A stretch of DNA of 64,000 nt from Bacillota bacterium (GCA_023397905.1 JAEWSZ010000171.1:7124-71123); one strand, 5' to 3'; positions 52,183-61,729 are shown, numbered from the stretch's first letter. Notes: generated by a model from the letters alone, not told the origin. Translations and numbers: made by a program.

Positions 52183-53727
52183 TTATCTGATAATTTTTAA
52201 ATACGGCTTTATTCCCATAACTTCCTCGAAAAAGTCCATATTTTCCTCAACGGACCATTTTTCAAGCAGAATATCTCTTGTTGAGTATATGGAAATCACC
52301 AGCAGTTCATTCTCCTGTTCTATTTCCAGTTTTTCTATTTTTTGCGTATGGGAACAGTCCATGGATTCGGCAAATTTCAAAATTGCCGCCAGCTTTGAAA
52401 CCCTTATTTTATCCTTATCCGGCAGGCTGATATAATTGGCGTGCTGTCTGGAGGGAAGCTTTGAAGTGTGATAGTAGGCCACATTTGCTATTATATTCAA
52501 TTCCTCGTCGGATATTCCCAACAGGCTCTGCATTCTGATTATATTATAGGACTGCCTTTCATGGCTGTTAAAGCCCACATAGTTTCCCACATCATGCAGT
52601 ATCGACGCCAGCTGCAGGTACAGGCGGTCATTGCCCGTCAATCTGCTTACCCCGAGAGTCTGATCAAAAATGGAAATGGCCATCTTTGCTACATATGAAG
52701 CATGGTCCTTGTCCACATCATATTTTCCGGCGATTTTCCACACAGCGTTGATAATGTCGGTATTTATGCGGCTCTTGCTCTTCGCGGCCCTGTCGGCTGT
52801 CTCAAATAACAGGCCGTGCCTGTGTGACGCGACTGGAGCCAGAACCTCCTCCGCCTTTGTCATTTTTATGAAGGAATAGAAAAGGATAACCGAAGGAAGC
52901 ATGATTTCCGCAGAGCTTCTACCCATATCATAGGTGTCGGTTATCTGGTTAATACTCATATTTTTCAATTTATTGTACAAACCTGCAAGGGCTTCAATTT
53001 TTATATATCTGATTTTTTCATCGTTAGTGGGCACTTCTTCTTCAACAATATTCAGGATCGTGTTGAGTTCCCCTCCAAGGCCGATAAAATTTTTTATTTT
53101 CATGCCTTTAATGGTGCCGCTCAGAAGGGAGAGCTTGCTCTCGATGAACTCCTCCATTATCTTCGGATAGTCTATGGTCATAGATTCCAGCCCCGCAAGG
53201 GTTTCTCTGAGCCTCAGTGAGCCCAGCTTCAGATACTCCGTAAAGACAAGCCTTCCATTTTTCTGAACCGAAACCTCCACCCCTCCCGAGGAAATATTTA
53301 CTACCAGAACGGGCTTGTTTGACAGGGATTTCTTACCGTTTATGTTTGTTCTCAAGGCCAGATAGCTGTAAAACCTCTCCTGGGCATTGTTTATTATTTT
53401 TACCTTTATACCCGTCTTTATGCTGATCTGATCTATGACATATTCGCTGTTGTCGGCTTCCCTCAAACCGCTGGTCGCCACTGCAACGTGCTTTTCAACT
53501 CCGTAGTCCTTCATCAGCGCCGAAAATTTTTTCAGTATGTCACAGGTCTCATAAATAGTCTGTGCGGAAATTCGTCCGTCGTTAAAGGTATCCTTTCCTA
53601 TGGATGAAGCTTTCACCACATCTTCAATAAACCTGACGCTTCCGTCGGGATAAATTTCAGCTATGGTCATGCTTATCTTATTTGAACCTATATCGATCGC
53701 AGCCACATTGCTATAGTCAGTAGTCAT
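52183..53727 (-). CDS. Ppx/GppA-like protein with HD domain, altered phosphate loop
   Basis: A 514-residue protein of the exopolyphosphatase/guanosine pentaphosphatase family with a C-terminal HD domain (ASILHDVGNYVGFNSHERQS near residue 385). The first loop is normal (AAIDIGSNKISMTIAEI), and so is the catalytic Glu region (ATSGLREADNSEY). The second phosphate loop, normally DIGGGSTE, reads NISSGGVEVSV, so Asp and Gly are replaced. It may be an inactive or regulatory homologue. The ATG at 53727 has GGAG 8 bp upstream; a longer frame lacks a site. It lies directly before ppk1. Confidence 0.88.
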   Translation of the reverse strand: MTTDYSNVAAIDIGSNKISMTIAEIYPDGSVRFIEDVVKASSIGKDTFNDGRISAQTIYETCDILKKFSALMKDYGVEKHVAVATSGLREADNSEYVIDQISIKTGIKVKIINNAQERFYSYLALRTNINGKKSLSNKPVLVVNISSGGVEVSVQKNGRLVFTEYLKLGSLRLRETLAGLESMTIDYPKIMEEFIESKLSLLSGTIKGMKIKNFIGLGGELNTILNIVEEEVPTNDEKIRYIKIEALAGLYNKLKNMSINQITDTYDMGRSSAEIMLPSVILFYSFIKMTKAEEVLAPVASHRHGLLFETADRAAKSKSRINTDIINAVWKIAGKYDVDKDHASYVAKMAISIFDQTLGVSRLTGNDRLYLQLASILHDVGNYVGFNSHERQSYNIIRMQSLLGISDEELNIIANVAYYHTSKLPSRQHANYISLPDKDKIRVSKLAAILKFAESMDCSHTQKIEKLEIEQENELLVISIYSTRDILLEKWSVEENMDFFEEVMGIKPYLKIIR

Positions 53728-54067
53728 AAATAACTCTCCTGCAGGCGCAAATTCGTATGAATATATTTTTAGAGAGCCACAAGGGCTTTTCCTGATATAC
53801 GGGAAATACAACCGGCCCCGCCGGCAAAACACACCGGATGTACGCTTCACAAATTCCCGTGTATATGCCAATTCTACAATATCTGACATAAAGTAACAAC
53901 AAACTTAACCGAAAGTTTACATATGATATTTAAGTATAAGTGCAATAGGTTTAAGGTTATGTTAAAATGTGTTAAGAATGCAAAACAAGTCTTCAGTGCA
54001 AGCATTGCATTACCAAAGTAAATTACGCTTGAAAGCCTTTGCCTTCCGGGCGAATATTGCTTTTAAG

Positions 54068-54155
54068 CCGGCTTTCAGCGCAGTTTGGGGTTGTATGATT
54101 TTTTATACTTCAGGAGGCTTCAGCCTCAAACCCAAACTATCGGCTTTCAGCCCAG
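54068..54155 (+). ncRNA. Candidate structured leader, three-way junction
   Basis: AGTTTGGG (54082-54089) pairs with CCCAAACT (54131-54138). Inside lie GTAT/ATAC (54093-54108) and GAGGCT/AGCCTC (54114-54127). The junction is flanked by a near-exact direct repeat, CCGGCTTTCAGCGCAG (54068-54083) and TCGGCTTTCAGCCCAG (54140-54155). It lies 38 bp before the second ppx gene. No known riboswitch family was recognised. Confidence 0.4.
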
Positions 54156-54192
54156 AGTAATTGACTTTTGGCATAACGGGATGGAGGAATTT

Positions 54193-55674
54193 ATGAACAG
54201 AATTGCAATCATAGATATCGGCTCGAACTCGGTCAGATTGATCATAGTGCAGATACAGGATTCGAGTAATTTTAATATAATATATGAATTCAAGGAATCT
54301 GTCAGGCTTGGTGAGGATATGGGCAAGGATAACCAGCTTGACCATATGAGAATGAAAAGGGCCATAGATACTATTTCATCCTTTAAAACCATATGTGAGT
54401 CCATGCATGCTGAAAAGATCATTGCCGTAGCCACGGAAGCCGTCCGCCGGGCTTCGAACCAGAGGGATTTTCTGGACGGGGTACTGGCCAGGACAGGTAT
54501 ACCCGTGAGAGTTCTGTCAGGCAGTGAAGAAGCCTATTATGACTACATGGGCGTGATAAACAGCATGGATACGGCCGACTGCCTGTTGGTGGACATAGGA
54601 GGCAGCAGCACCGAATTTATTCTGGTGAAAGGCCATGAGATAGTGGATTCACAGAGCATACCTTATGGCTCCATTTCGCTTACCGATATCTTTCACAGCA
54701 ATTCCCGCGAGTTCAAAAGCTTTATTGCCTCAGTGCTGGATAACATACCGTGGATATACCAGGCAGACGGGCTGCCCATAATAGGCATTGGAGGTACCTT
54801 CAGAAACATAGGGAAAATCAGCAGGAAAAGCAATGACTATCCTATAGACACCGCATATAATTACAGGCTTGAAAACGTCGACCTGGAAAATATACTGTTT
54901 TCCACCATCGACAAGCTTTCGGGCAAAATCAAAAAAATAAAAGGGCTTTCCAATGACAGGGCCGATATTTTCATAGGGCCTATTTACGCAATTTTTTGCA
55001 TAATACATCTCTGCAAAACAAAGGATATTTTTATCAGCGGGAGCGGCGTCCGTGAAGGCCTGCTGTTTGAACATATCCTGGGCCATGGCGGAAAGATCGG
55101 GGACGTGCTGGACTATTCGCTGAAAAATATGATGCTGAATTTTGATGTGGACCAGAAGCACGCTTACAAGGTATATGAATTAACAGACAGCCTTTACAGC
55201 CAGCTGAGCCATTTATGCGCCGGGAGCCCCAGCGCCGGAAAAATTATAAAAACCGCTTCACTGCTCCATGACGCCGGAATAAAAATCAATTTCTACGACC
55301 ACCACAAGCACACCTTTTACATGATACTGAATTCACGCATCAACGGGCTGTCCCACAAGGAACTGCTGATGTCGGCTTATACGGCGGCGCTGCACAGAAA
55401 AGACGAATTTAAAATAGACCTGCTGGGCTACAAAGCCATTATAGACCAACGTGACGCCCTTCTGATACAGCAGCTTGGCATTTTGCTCAAAATAGCCGAA
55501 AAACTGGATACCGGGCTAAACGGCAATGTCCGGAAGGTCAACTGCTCCTTTCACGACAACTCCGTAATACTCAAGCTGACCGCCCAAAACAGCACCGACC
55601 TGGAAATAGCCTGCGCCAACTCCTGTAAAAACACCTTTAAGCGGCTGTTCGGGAAAAAGCTGGTGATTGTGTGA
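54193..55674 (+). CDS. ppx: Exopolyphosphatase / Ppx-GppA family protein with HD domain
   Basis: A 493-residue exopolyphosphatase-type enzyme. It has the first loop IAIIDIGSNSVRLIIVQI, the catalytic Glu region VATEAVRRASNQRDFL, an intact phosphate loop LLVDIGGSSTEFILVKG near residue 135, GIGGTFRNIGKISRK, and an HD domain (TASLLHDAGIKINFYDHH near residue 355). It would remove phosphate from polyphosphate or pppGpp. The ATG at 54193 follows GGAGG by 5 bp. It is divergent from the ppx-like/ppk1 operon. ppx is used in the family sense; the substrate is not proven. Confidence 0.9.
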   Translation: MNRIAIIDIGSNSVRLIIVQIQDSSNFNIIYEFKESVRLGEDMGKDNQLDHMRMKRAIDTISSFKTICESMHAEKIIAVATEAVRRASNQRDFLDGVLARTGIPVRVLSGSEEAYYDYMGVINSMDTADCLLVDIGGSSTEFILVKGHEIVDSQSIPYGSISLTDIFHSNSREFKSFIASVLDNIPWIYQADGLPIIGIGGTFRNIGKISRKSNDYPIDTAYNYRLENVDLENILFSTIDKLSGKIKKIKGLSNDRADIFIGPIYAIFCIIHLCKTKDIFISGSGVREGLLFEHILGHGGKIGDVLDYSLKNMMLNFDVDQKHAYKVYELTDSLYSQLSHLCAGSPSAGKIIKTASLLHDAGIKINFYDHHKHTFYMILNSRINGLSHKELLMSAYTAALHRKDEFKIDLLGYKAIIDQRDALLIQQLGILLKIAEKLDTGLNGNVRKVNCSFHDNSVILKLTAQNSTDLEIACANSCKNTFKRLFGKKLVIV

Positions 55675-55675
55675 A

Positions 55676-55800
55676 TTCAGGAGTCAGGATTCAGAACTCA
55701 GGATTCAGAATAAAATTCTTAAAATCAGAAATCAGAATTCTACCTTTATGGTTTTATTCTGTACTCCTGCTTTTCCGGTTTTTTTCTGCACTCCTGCCTC
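55676..55800. repeat. Array of CAGGATTCAGAA-type units
   Basis: Units such as TCAGGAGTCAGGATTCAGAA, ATCAGAAATCAGAATTC and GTTTTATTCTGTACTCCTGC. It fills the whole gap between the convergent ppx and fprA genes. Same family as at 37083, 46006 and 47953. Confidence 0.75.
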
Positions 55801-55801
55801 C

Positions 55802-56989
55802 CTACTCTTTCAGCTTCCGCCCTATGCTCCTGCCCACCTCTACGCACTTTTCCAGCTCTTCGGCCGTGGGCCTGTACTTGAAGCCCAGCGGCTCGGCGCA
55901 GATGGTCAGGCCTGCCTCGGCCAGCTTATCGCTTATTATTTTGTGGGCTTCTCCGCTCCATCCATAGGAACCAAAGCCCATGGCCAGTTTCCCTTTGGCT
56001 TTTAAGCCCTTCAGCTCATCCAGGAGGGCCGCGGTGGGCCTGAGTACAATGTTATTTACAGTACAGCTGCCTATTAAAACGGCATTTGCCTTGAATATTT
56101 CCACATTCAGGTCGCTCTTGTCCTTCGTGGCTATATTGAATATCCTGTAGTTGACCCCTTCCTCCTCAAGTCCCTTCCCAAGAGCCTCCGCTATGACCTG
56201 CGTGGAATGGTACATGGTATCGTATATAATGGTGGCATATCCTTCATTATAGCTGTCCTCCGACCACTCCAGATATTTTTCTATGATCTGCCCCGGATTT
56301 GTCCTCCATATAATGCCGTGGCTGGGCGCAATCATGTCTATATCAAGCTTCAGGGATAGGATCTGTTCAATCTTCTTTCTGATCAACGGCTTGAAGGGCC
56401 ACAGTATATTGGCATAATATTTTATGGCTTCCTCATATAGCTCACAGTTATCCACCTCGTCGTTAAACAGGGATTTCGCGGAATAATGCTGCCCGAAGGC
56501 GTCATTTGATATTACCAGCTTTGCGCCTTCCACATATTCCAGCATGCTGTCTGGCCAGTGGATCATCTGCATCTCCACAAATTTGAGCTTGTATTCGCCC
56601 AGATCCAGTGTATCCCCGGTTTTTACTATGTTAAAATTCCAGTCCTTGCCGAAATATTTCCTGATTATATCCGCGCCGTTTTTAGTGCAATAAATAGGGG
56701 TGTCGGGAATCTTCTCCATTATGAGCCCCAGGCTTCCCCCATGATCCGGCTCGCTGTGGTTTATTACAATAGCATCTATATTGGCCAGGCCTATCTCTCT
56801 TTCAAGCTCCTCCACAAACTTTTCCTTGTGGGGATCCCACACCGTATCAATAAGTACGGTTTTTTTATCCTTTATAACATATGAATTATATGAAGAGCCC
56901 CTGTGGGTTGAAAGCTCATGTCCGTGGAATACTCCCAGGCCCCAGTCTCTGATGCCGCACCAGTAAATATTCTTCTTTATCTCCTGCAT
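55802..56989 (-). CDS. fprA: FprA-type flavodiiron protein (oxygen/NO reductase)
   Basis: A 395-residue A-type flavoprotein that reduces O2 to water or NO to N2O in anaerobes. The N-terminal metallo-beta-lactamase-like domain has the diiron site INHSEPDHGG near residue 80 (HxExDH), the His in MQMIHWPDSM near 147, and SNDAFGQHYSA (Asp). The C-terminal flavodoxin domain starts near residue 250 (ATIIYDTMYHSTQVIAEAL) and binds FMN. No rubredoxin domain is attached, so electrons come from a separate rubredoxin. The ATG at 56989 is set by AAAGGACGG upstream. Confidence 0.93.
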   Translation of the reverse strand: MQEIKKNIYWCGIRDWGLGVFHGHELSTHRGSSYNSYVIKDKKTVLIDTVWDPHKEKFVEELEREIGLANIDAIVINHSEPDHGGSLGLIMEKIPDTPIYCTKNGADIIRKYFGKDWNFNIVKTGDTLDLGEYKLKFVEMQMIHWPDSMLEYVEGAKLVISNDAFGQHYSAKSLFNDEVDNCELYEEAIKYYANILWPFKPLIRKKIEQILSLKLDIDMIAPSHGIIWRTNPGQIIEKYLEWSEDSYNEGYATIIYDTMYHSTQVIAEALGKGLEEEGVNYRIFNIATKDKSDLNVEIFKANAVLIGSCTVNNIVLRPTAALLDELKGLKAKGKLAMGFGSYGWSGEAHKIISDKLAEAGLTICAEPLGFKYRPTAEELEKCVEVGRSIGRKLKE

Positions 56990-57007
56990 TTTTATCCGTC
57001 CTTTCAT

Positions 57008-57325
57008 GCCTGCCCAATGAGCGAATGTGCCAAACGGATCACCGCAATAACGGCTCTCGCATACTCAGGCATATTTTCTCATTAAATAGCTTTGCCGTAT
57101 ATGTAATTTTAATGCAATCTCCATGTTTTATACCCGTTCTGAATACATATTAAACATATTATAAAGTTCAAATAATTTCTATTCCATAATTAATCCGGAG
57201 TAAGCTATTTCGCACTGACCTTATGAAAGTCGGAAAAATTATATCAACATATGGCCCCGCCTTTCCCTGCATGTCCCATGGGAATTCTCCCGCCGGAACT
57301 GCTCCAGTGAAATAAAGACATAAAA
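57008..57325. other. Gene-free stretch upstream of fprA
   Basis: 318 bp between oppF and fprA. A possible fprA promoter on the minus strand is TTGAAC with TATGTA 16 bp away, near 57140-57170. A GGGACATGC...GCGGGGCC block after oppF may fold but has no T-run. No gene is supported. Confidence 0.4.
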
Positions 57326-58303
57326 TCAGCTATCCTGCAATGCAAAGTGGCAGGAGACTGTGTGGCCGTTGCCCGCGTCAAGAGCGGCCGGCGTCTGCTC
57401 CTTGCATACTTCCCTGCAAACGGGGCATCTTGTATGGAACTTGCAGCCCTTAGGCGGATCGGCCGGGCTGGGCATATCTTTCTGCAGTATGATCCTGCTG
57501 CGCTTTATCCTGGGATCCGGTACCGGTACCGCAGAAAGCAGCGCCCGGGTATACGGATGCAAGGGGTTTTCATATAACTCCTCCTTGGGGGCTGTCTCTA
57601 TCAGCTCTCCAAGATACATAACTCCAATACTGTGTGCAATATGCCTTACAACACTCAAATCATGAGAAATAAAAAGATATGCAAAATTATGTTTTTCCTG
57701 CAGATCGCACAACAGATTTACAATTTGAGCCTGTATGGACACATCCAAAGAAGAAACAGGCTCATCACAGATTATCAATGACGGTTTTAAAGCAAGGGCC
57801 CTGGCAATGCCCACTCTTTGGCGCTGACCGCCTGAAAACTCGTGGGGGTAACGGTCAATCTGATAGGGCAGCAAACCACACTGGTTCATAATCTCCAATA
57901 CCTGCCCCTTTACATCTTTTTTTGAGCACTTGCCGTGTTCAATCAACGGTTCGCCTATGGCCTCTCCTACAGTCATTCTCGGATTCAGGGAACCATACGG
58001 GTCCTGGAAAACTGTTTGCATCTGCTCTCTTAATGCACGCATATCAGCGTCTTTAAGAGCAAAAATATCCTGGTTATTAAAATAAACCTTACCTCCGGTC
58101 TTTTCATACAGACGTAGTATAGTCCGGCCGGCAGTGCTCTTACCGCATCCCGATTCTCCAACCAGGCCGAAGGTTTCATTACGGTCAATTGTCAGACTGA
58201 CATCTTCCACGGCCTTCACATGTCCGACGGTATGTTGAAACAAACCTCCCTTTATGGGAAAATACTTTTTCAAATGTTCTACTTTAAGCAACGGTTCACT
58301 CAT
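57326..58303 (-). CDS. oppF: Oligopeptide ABC transporter ATPase OppF
   Basis: A 325-residue ATPase of the Opp/Dpp importer. It has Walker A LVGESGCGKSTAGRTILR near residue 50, the Q-loop TVFQDPYGSLNPRMTVGE, the signature FSGGQRQRVGIARAL, Walker B LIICDEPVSSLDVS, and the C-terminal cysteine block KGCKFHTRCPVCREVCKEQ, which binds an Fe-S cluster in homologues. The ATG at 58303 (MSEPLLKVEHL) has AGGAGG 8 bp upstream and overlaps the oppD stop by 8 bp, indicating coupling. It energises uptake with OppD. Confidence 0.94.
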   Translation of the reverse strand: MSEPLLKVEHLKKYFPIKGGLFQHTVGHVKAVEDVSLTIDRNETFGLVGESGCGKSTAGRTILRLYEKTGGKVYFNNQDIFALKDADMRALREQMQTVFQDPYGSLNPRMTVGEAIGEPLIEHGKCSKKDVKGQVLEIMNQCGLLPYQIDRYPHEFSGGQRQRVGIARALALKPSLIICDEPVSSLDVSIQAQIVNLLCDLQEKHNFAYLFISHDLSVVRHIAHSIGVMYLGELIETAPKEELYENPLHPYTRALLSAVPVPDPRIKRSRIILQKDMPSPADPPKGCKFHTRCPVCREVCKEQTPAALDAGNGHTVSCHFALQDS

Positions 58304-59282
58304 TGTGGCTGCCTCCTCTCGAGTAAAGTGTACAGGCAACCATATGCTCCCGGCCCACCTGGTACATGGGAGGAAACCCCTGGGTACAGACATCCGTACA
58401 TGATTCACACCGCTTGTTGTAATAGCACTCTTCCTGCAGTCCGATAAGGTTCGGCACCTGGCCGGGTATGGAATACAGCCTCTCTTTGACCTCGGTTATG
58501 GATGGTTTTGATTTGAGCAAACCACGCGTATAGGGGTGGGACGGGTTGGCAAATATATCCTCCACCGGCCCCCTTTCCACCACACGCCCAGCATACATTA
58601 CAACCACATAATCCGCCATTTCGGCTATAACGCCAAGGTCATGAGTGATCATCATAATGGACATATTGAAGTCGCTTTTCATCTGCTTCAGAAGCTCAAG
58701 TATCTGTGCCTGTATTGTGACATCAAGCGCTGTGGTGGGCTCATCCGCTATCAGCAATGAAGGATGGCAGCTCAAAGCCATGGCAATCATAATTCTTTGC
58801 CTCATACCGCCTGAAAGTTCGTGAGGATACTGACGGTATACGCCTTCGGGACGTGAGATACCCACAGTTTTTATCATCTCAATGGCTCTTTCCTTTGCCT
58901 GCTTCTTTTTTAGCTTTTCGTGGAGCATTATTGCCTCTCTGATCTGATTACCAACTGTAAAAACAGGGTTAAGTGAAGTCAACGGTTCCTGAAAAATCAT
59001 GGCTATCTCCTTGCCGTTGATTTTTCTCATCTGCTCTCTGGTATATCCTGCAAGATCCTCTCCGTTAAAAAGTATCTCGCCGTTTGCTATTCTGCCGGTT
59101 CGGGGCAGCAGACGCATAATTGAAGTGGACATCACGCTTTTGCCGCATCCGGATTCTCCCACTATACCCAGGGTCTGACCTTTTTTAATTTCTATTGAAA
59201 CTCCGTTTACCGCTTTTACAATACCCATATCGGTATCGAAATATGTTTGCAGATTATTTACTTTTAATAGTGTTTCAGACAT
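58296..59282 (-). CDS. oppD: Oligopeptide ABC transporter ATPase OppD
   Basis: A 328-residue ATPase partner. It has Walker A IVGESGCGKSVMSTSIMR near residue 38, Q-loop MIFQEPLTSLNPVFTVGNQI, signature LSGGMRQRIMIAMALSC, and Walker B LIADEPTTALDVTIQ. The C-terminal cysteines (CYYNKRCESCTDVCTQG near residue 290) form the conserved cluster site. It follows oppC by 11 bp and overlaps oppF by 8 bp. Intact. Confidence 0.94.
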   Translation of the reverse strand: MSETLLKVNNLQTYFDTDMGIVKAVNGVSIEIKKGQTLGIVGESGCGKSVMSTSIMRLLPRTGRIANGEILFNGEDLAGYTREQMRKINGKEIAMIFQEPLTSLNPVFTVGNQIREAIMLHEKLKKKQAKERAIEMIKTVGISRPEGVYRQYPHELSGGMRQRIMIAMALSCHPSLLIADEPTTALDVTIQAQILELLKQMKSDFNMSIMMITHDLGVIAEMADYVVVMYAGRVVERGPVEDIFANPSHPYTRGLLKSKPSITEVKERLYSIPGQVPNLIGLQEECYYNKRCESCTDVCTQGFPPMYQVGREHMVACTLYSRGGSHNE

Positions 59283-59293
59283 AGCCGGGCCTC

Positions 59294-60718
59294 CTATCGT
59301 TTCATCTTTGGGTCGAAAGCGTCACGGAGACCATCGCCCGCAAGATTTATGGCAAGTACAGTCAACAGAATACAAACGCCGGCCGGTATCCATAGCCAGG
59401 GACGCAGTGCAAAGTCATTGGGATCATTTACGGCATTAACTATATTGCCCCATGAAGGAAACGGCATGGCCACACCCAGTCCCAGGAATGAAAGTGCCGA
59501 TTCGGTCAGTATTGCAGTGCCTACGTCCAAGGTGGCAGTGACGATGATATTGGGAAGCGTGTTTGGGATAAGATGCCGGAATATACGGTGCCTGTCCTTT
59601 ATGCCAAGTGCTTTTGCGGCAAGCATAAATTCCTGCTCACGCAGTGACAGTATCTGACCGCGTACAAGCCTGGCAAGCGTGGGCCAGAACAGAAGTCCGA
59701 GAATCAGCATGACAAAATATATCCGTTTTGCCGGGTCTACCTGTAAATCCATCATAACAGCACCAATTATGATGACCACCGGAAGAAACGGAAGACTTAA
59801 AAAGATATCGTCCACGCGCATCAGCACATTATCTACCCAACCCCCATAGAAGCCTGCTATACCGCCAATAACCGTACCAATCACAATTTCAATCAGGACT
59901 GTTACAACACCGACCTCAAGGGATATACGACCGCCATACAGAAGACGCGACAGTATATCGCGACCGGCACTGTCTGTTCCAAATGGGTAAGCAAGACTGG
60001 GCTTCTCTTTTGCAATTTCAATACTTGTCTCCAGAAGTGCATAATGGCTAAATACCGGACCGTAAAAGCACACTACCGTAAAACCCGATATTACAAATAC
60101 CCCCAGTATGGCCAGCTTGTTTCTTTTAAATTGCCTGTATGCAATGCTGAAAGGCGTCTCAAGACTGCCAGATCTATCCACCGCTTCGTGCTGGTGGTAC
60201 TTGGCGATCAGCACGGCACACAGTGCCAGCAGTGAAAATATGACAAGGAGCCTTGCTCCCATGCCGGTTGTGACTCCCTGGATATCAGGCACAGTATAGT
60301 GAATACTGCCGTCATCTTCCCTGACATACTGGGTAAGCATTCCAAAGAAATCCGATACAAAGGAACTGCTGCTTCCCAGTTGAACGCCGTACAGGATAAA
60401 TCCCAGAATTGTACCTATGATGGAGTAGTTCAGGAACCGTACATTTTCCTTCCGAAGATAAAACGCCATCATTATTACGGCAGCTATAAATACCAAAAAT
60501 GTCAAAAGAGCCGGTAATGAAGTACTGTGGAACAGGAGATTCTCCATGGCATCCGTGGAGGCCTTTTGGATTTCAAACCTTCCGTATAAGGTTAATAATA
60601 ATTTTATGCCGCTGACTGACTTATAATTTTCAATGCTGATGAATGGAAGAAAATAACTTGCAAGAGCAAACAGCAGTGAAAGAAGCGACACTATTACCGG
60701 AATTTTTATCTTTTTCAT
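59294..60718 (-). CDS. oppC: Oligopeptide ABC transporter permease OppC with long N-terminal extension
   Basis: A 474-residue permease, against about 300 for normal OppC. Residues about 190-474 are a standard OppC (FSIAYRQFKRNKLAILGVFV, then GTDSAGRDILSRLLYGGRIS, EAA loop AAKALGIKDRHRIFRHLIPN, LNLAGDGLRDAFDPKMKR). The first about 190 residues hold about four extra hydrophobic segments (IPVIVSLLSLLFALASYFLP; LPALLTFLVFIAAVIMMAFY; LVIFSLLALCAVLIA). The ATG at 60718 has GAGGTG upstream. The role of the extra membrane domain is unknown. Confidence 0.9.
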   Translation of the reverse strand: MKKIKIPVIVSLLSLLFALASYFLPFISIENYKSVSGIKLLLTLYGRFEIQKASTDAMENLLFHSTSLPALLTFLVFIAAVIMMAFYLRKENVRFLNYSIIGTILGFILYGVQLGSSSSFVSDFFGMLTQYVREDDGSIHYTVPDIQGVTTGMGARLLVIFSLLALCAVLIAKYHQHEAVDRSGSLETPFSIAYRQFKRNKLAILGVFVISGFTVVCFYGPVFSHYALLETSIEIAKEKPSLAYPFGTDSAGRDILSRLLYGGRISLEVGVVTVLIEIVIGTVIGGIAGFYGGWVDNVLMRVDDIFLSLPFLPVVIIIGAVMMDLQVDPAKRIYFVMLILGLLFWPTLARLVRGQILSLREQEFMLAAKALGIKDRHRIFRHLIPNTLPNIIVTATLDVGTAILTESALSFLGLGVAMPFPSWGNIVNAVNDPNDFALRPWLWIPAGVCILLTVLAINLAGDGLRDAFDPKMKR

Positions 60719-60731
60719 ATCTTCTTTCACC

Positions 60732-61700
60732 TCACTTTAATTTTACTCGTGGGTCTACTATGGAATAAAGTATATCCGACAGCAGGTTCCCCAGTAATGT
60801 CAGAACTGCCACAAACATGCAGAAACCCATCATAAGCGGATAATCCCGCTGTGTGATAGCCTTGTACGCAACATATCCTATACCTGGTATGGAAAAAATG
60901 CTTTCTGTGATTATAGCTCCTGTGAAAAGACCGGGCAGCATCAGACCCAAAAGTGTTACTATGGGGATCATTGCGTTTCTAAATGCATGCCTGAAAATAA
61001 CGTTGTTTTCACTCAGGCCCTTGGCGCGTGCAGTGCGGATATAGTCCTGGTTGACCACCTCCAGCATGGACATTCTGGTATAACGCATCAGAGTGCCTAT
61101 GCTGATTACCGAAAGCACAATAACCGGTAAAACAAGATGATAAGCCTGATCTGCAAAGGCCTGAAGTCCTGTGTAACTGGTTCCGGTGGAATTCAACCCC
61201 GACAGCGGGAACCACCCCAGCTGCAGCGCCAGATATTTTTGCAGCAGACTGGCAAGAAAAAACGAAGGGAAGGAGATACCCAGCATAGTCAGAAAAGTAA
61301 AACTCATATCGGTCTTGGAATATTGCCTGGTGGCAGAAATAATACCTATTGGAACCGCAAGTATAACCTCTATAATAAAAGCCGGTATAGCCAGCTTCAT
61401 AGAATTCCGTATAAATGTGAACATCACCCAGGTAACCGGTTTCTTATATACAAATGACGTGCCAAAGTCAAACTGGGTTACGATTGCCCTGATCCATTTG
61501 AAATAACCGATGTATATGGGGTCATTGATACCATACAGATCTTCAAGATGCCTGATCTGTTCCATGGACATTTTCGCAGCCAAAGCCTGGGACCTGATAA
61601 AATTGCCGGGAACCATGTGTACTATCAAATAAATTATAATAGAAATGCCGATGATGATAGGAATCATTTGCAGCAGACGTCTGACAATATACTTCCACAT
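60732..61700 (-). CDS. oppB: Oligopeptide ABC transporter permease OppB
   Basis: A 322-residue permease with about six membrane segments. Family marks are the N-terminus YIVRRLLQMIPIIIGISIII, the EAA loop RTARAKGLSENNVIFRHAFR near residue 220, and the C-terminus LLSDILYSIVDPRVKLK. With OppC it forms the peptide channel. It starts 88 bp after the binding-protein gene, beyond an intercistronic hairpin. Confidence 0.93.
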   Translation of the reverse strand: MWKYIVRRLLQMIPIIIGISIIIYLIVHMVPGNFIRSQALAAKMSMEQIRHLEDLYGINDPIYIGYFKWIRAIVTQFDFGTSFVYKKPVTWVMFTFIRNSMKLAIPAFIIEVILAVPIGIISATRQYSKTDMSFTFLTMLGISFPSFFLASLLQKYLALQLGWFPLSGLNSTGTSYTGLQAFADQAYHLVLPVIVLSVISIGTLMRYTRMSMLEVVNQDYIRTARAKGLSENNVIFRHAFRNAMIPIVTLLGLMLPGLFTGAIITESIFSIPGIGYVAYKAITQRDYPLMMGFCMFVAVLTLLGNLLSDILYSIVDPRVKLK

Positions 61701-61729
61701 TTACATTTTCCCCTTTCCACAAATTACAA

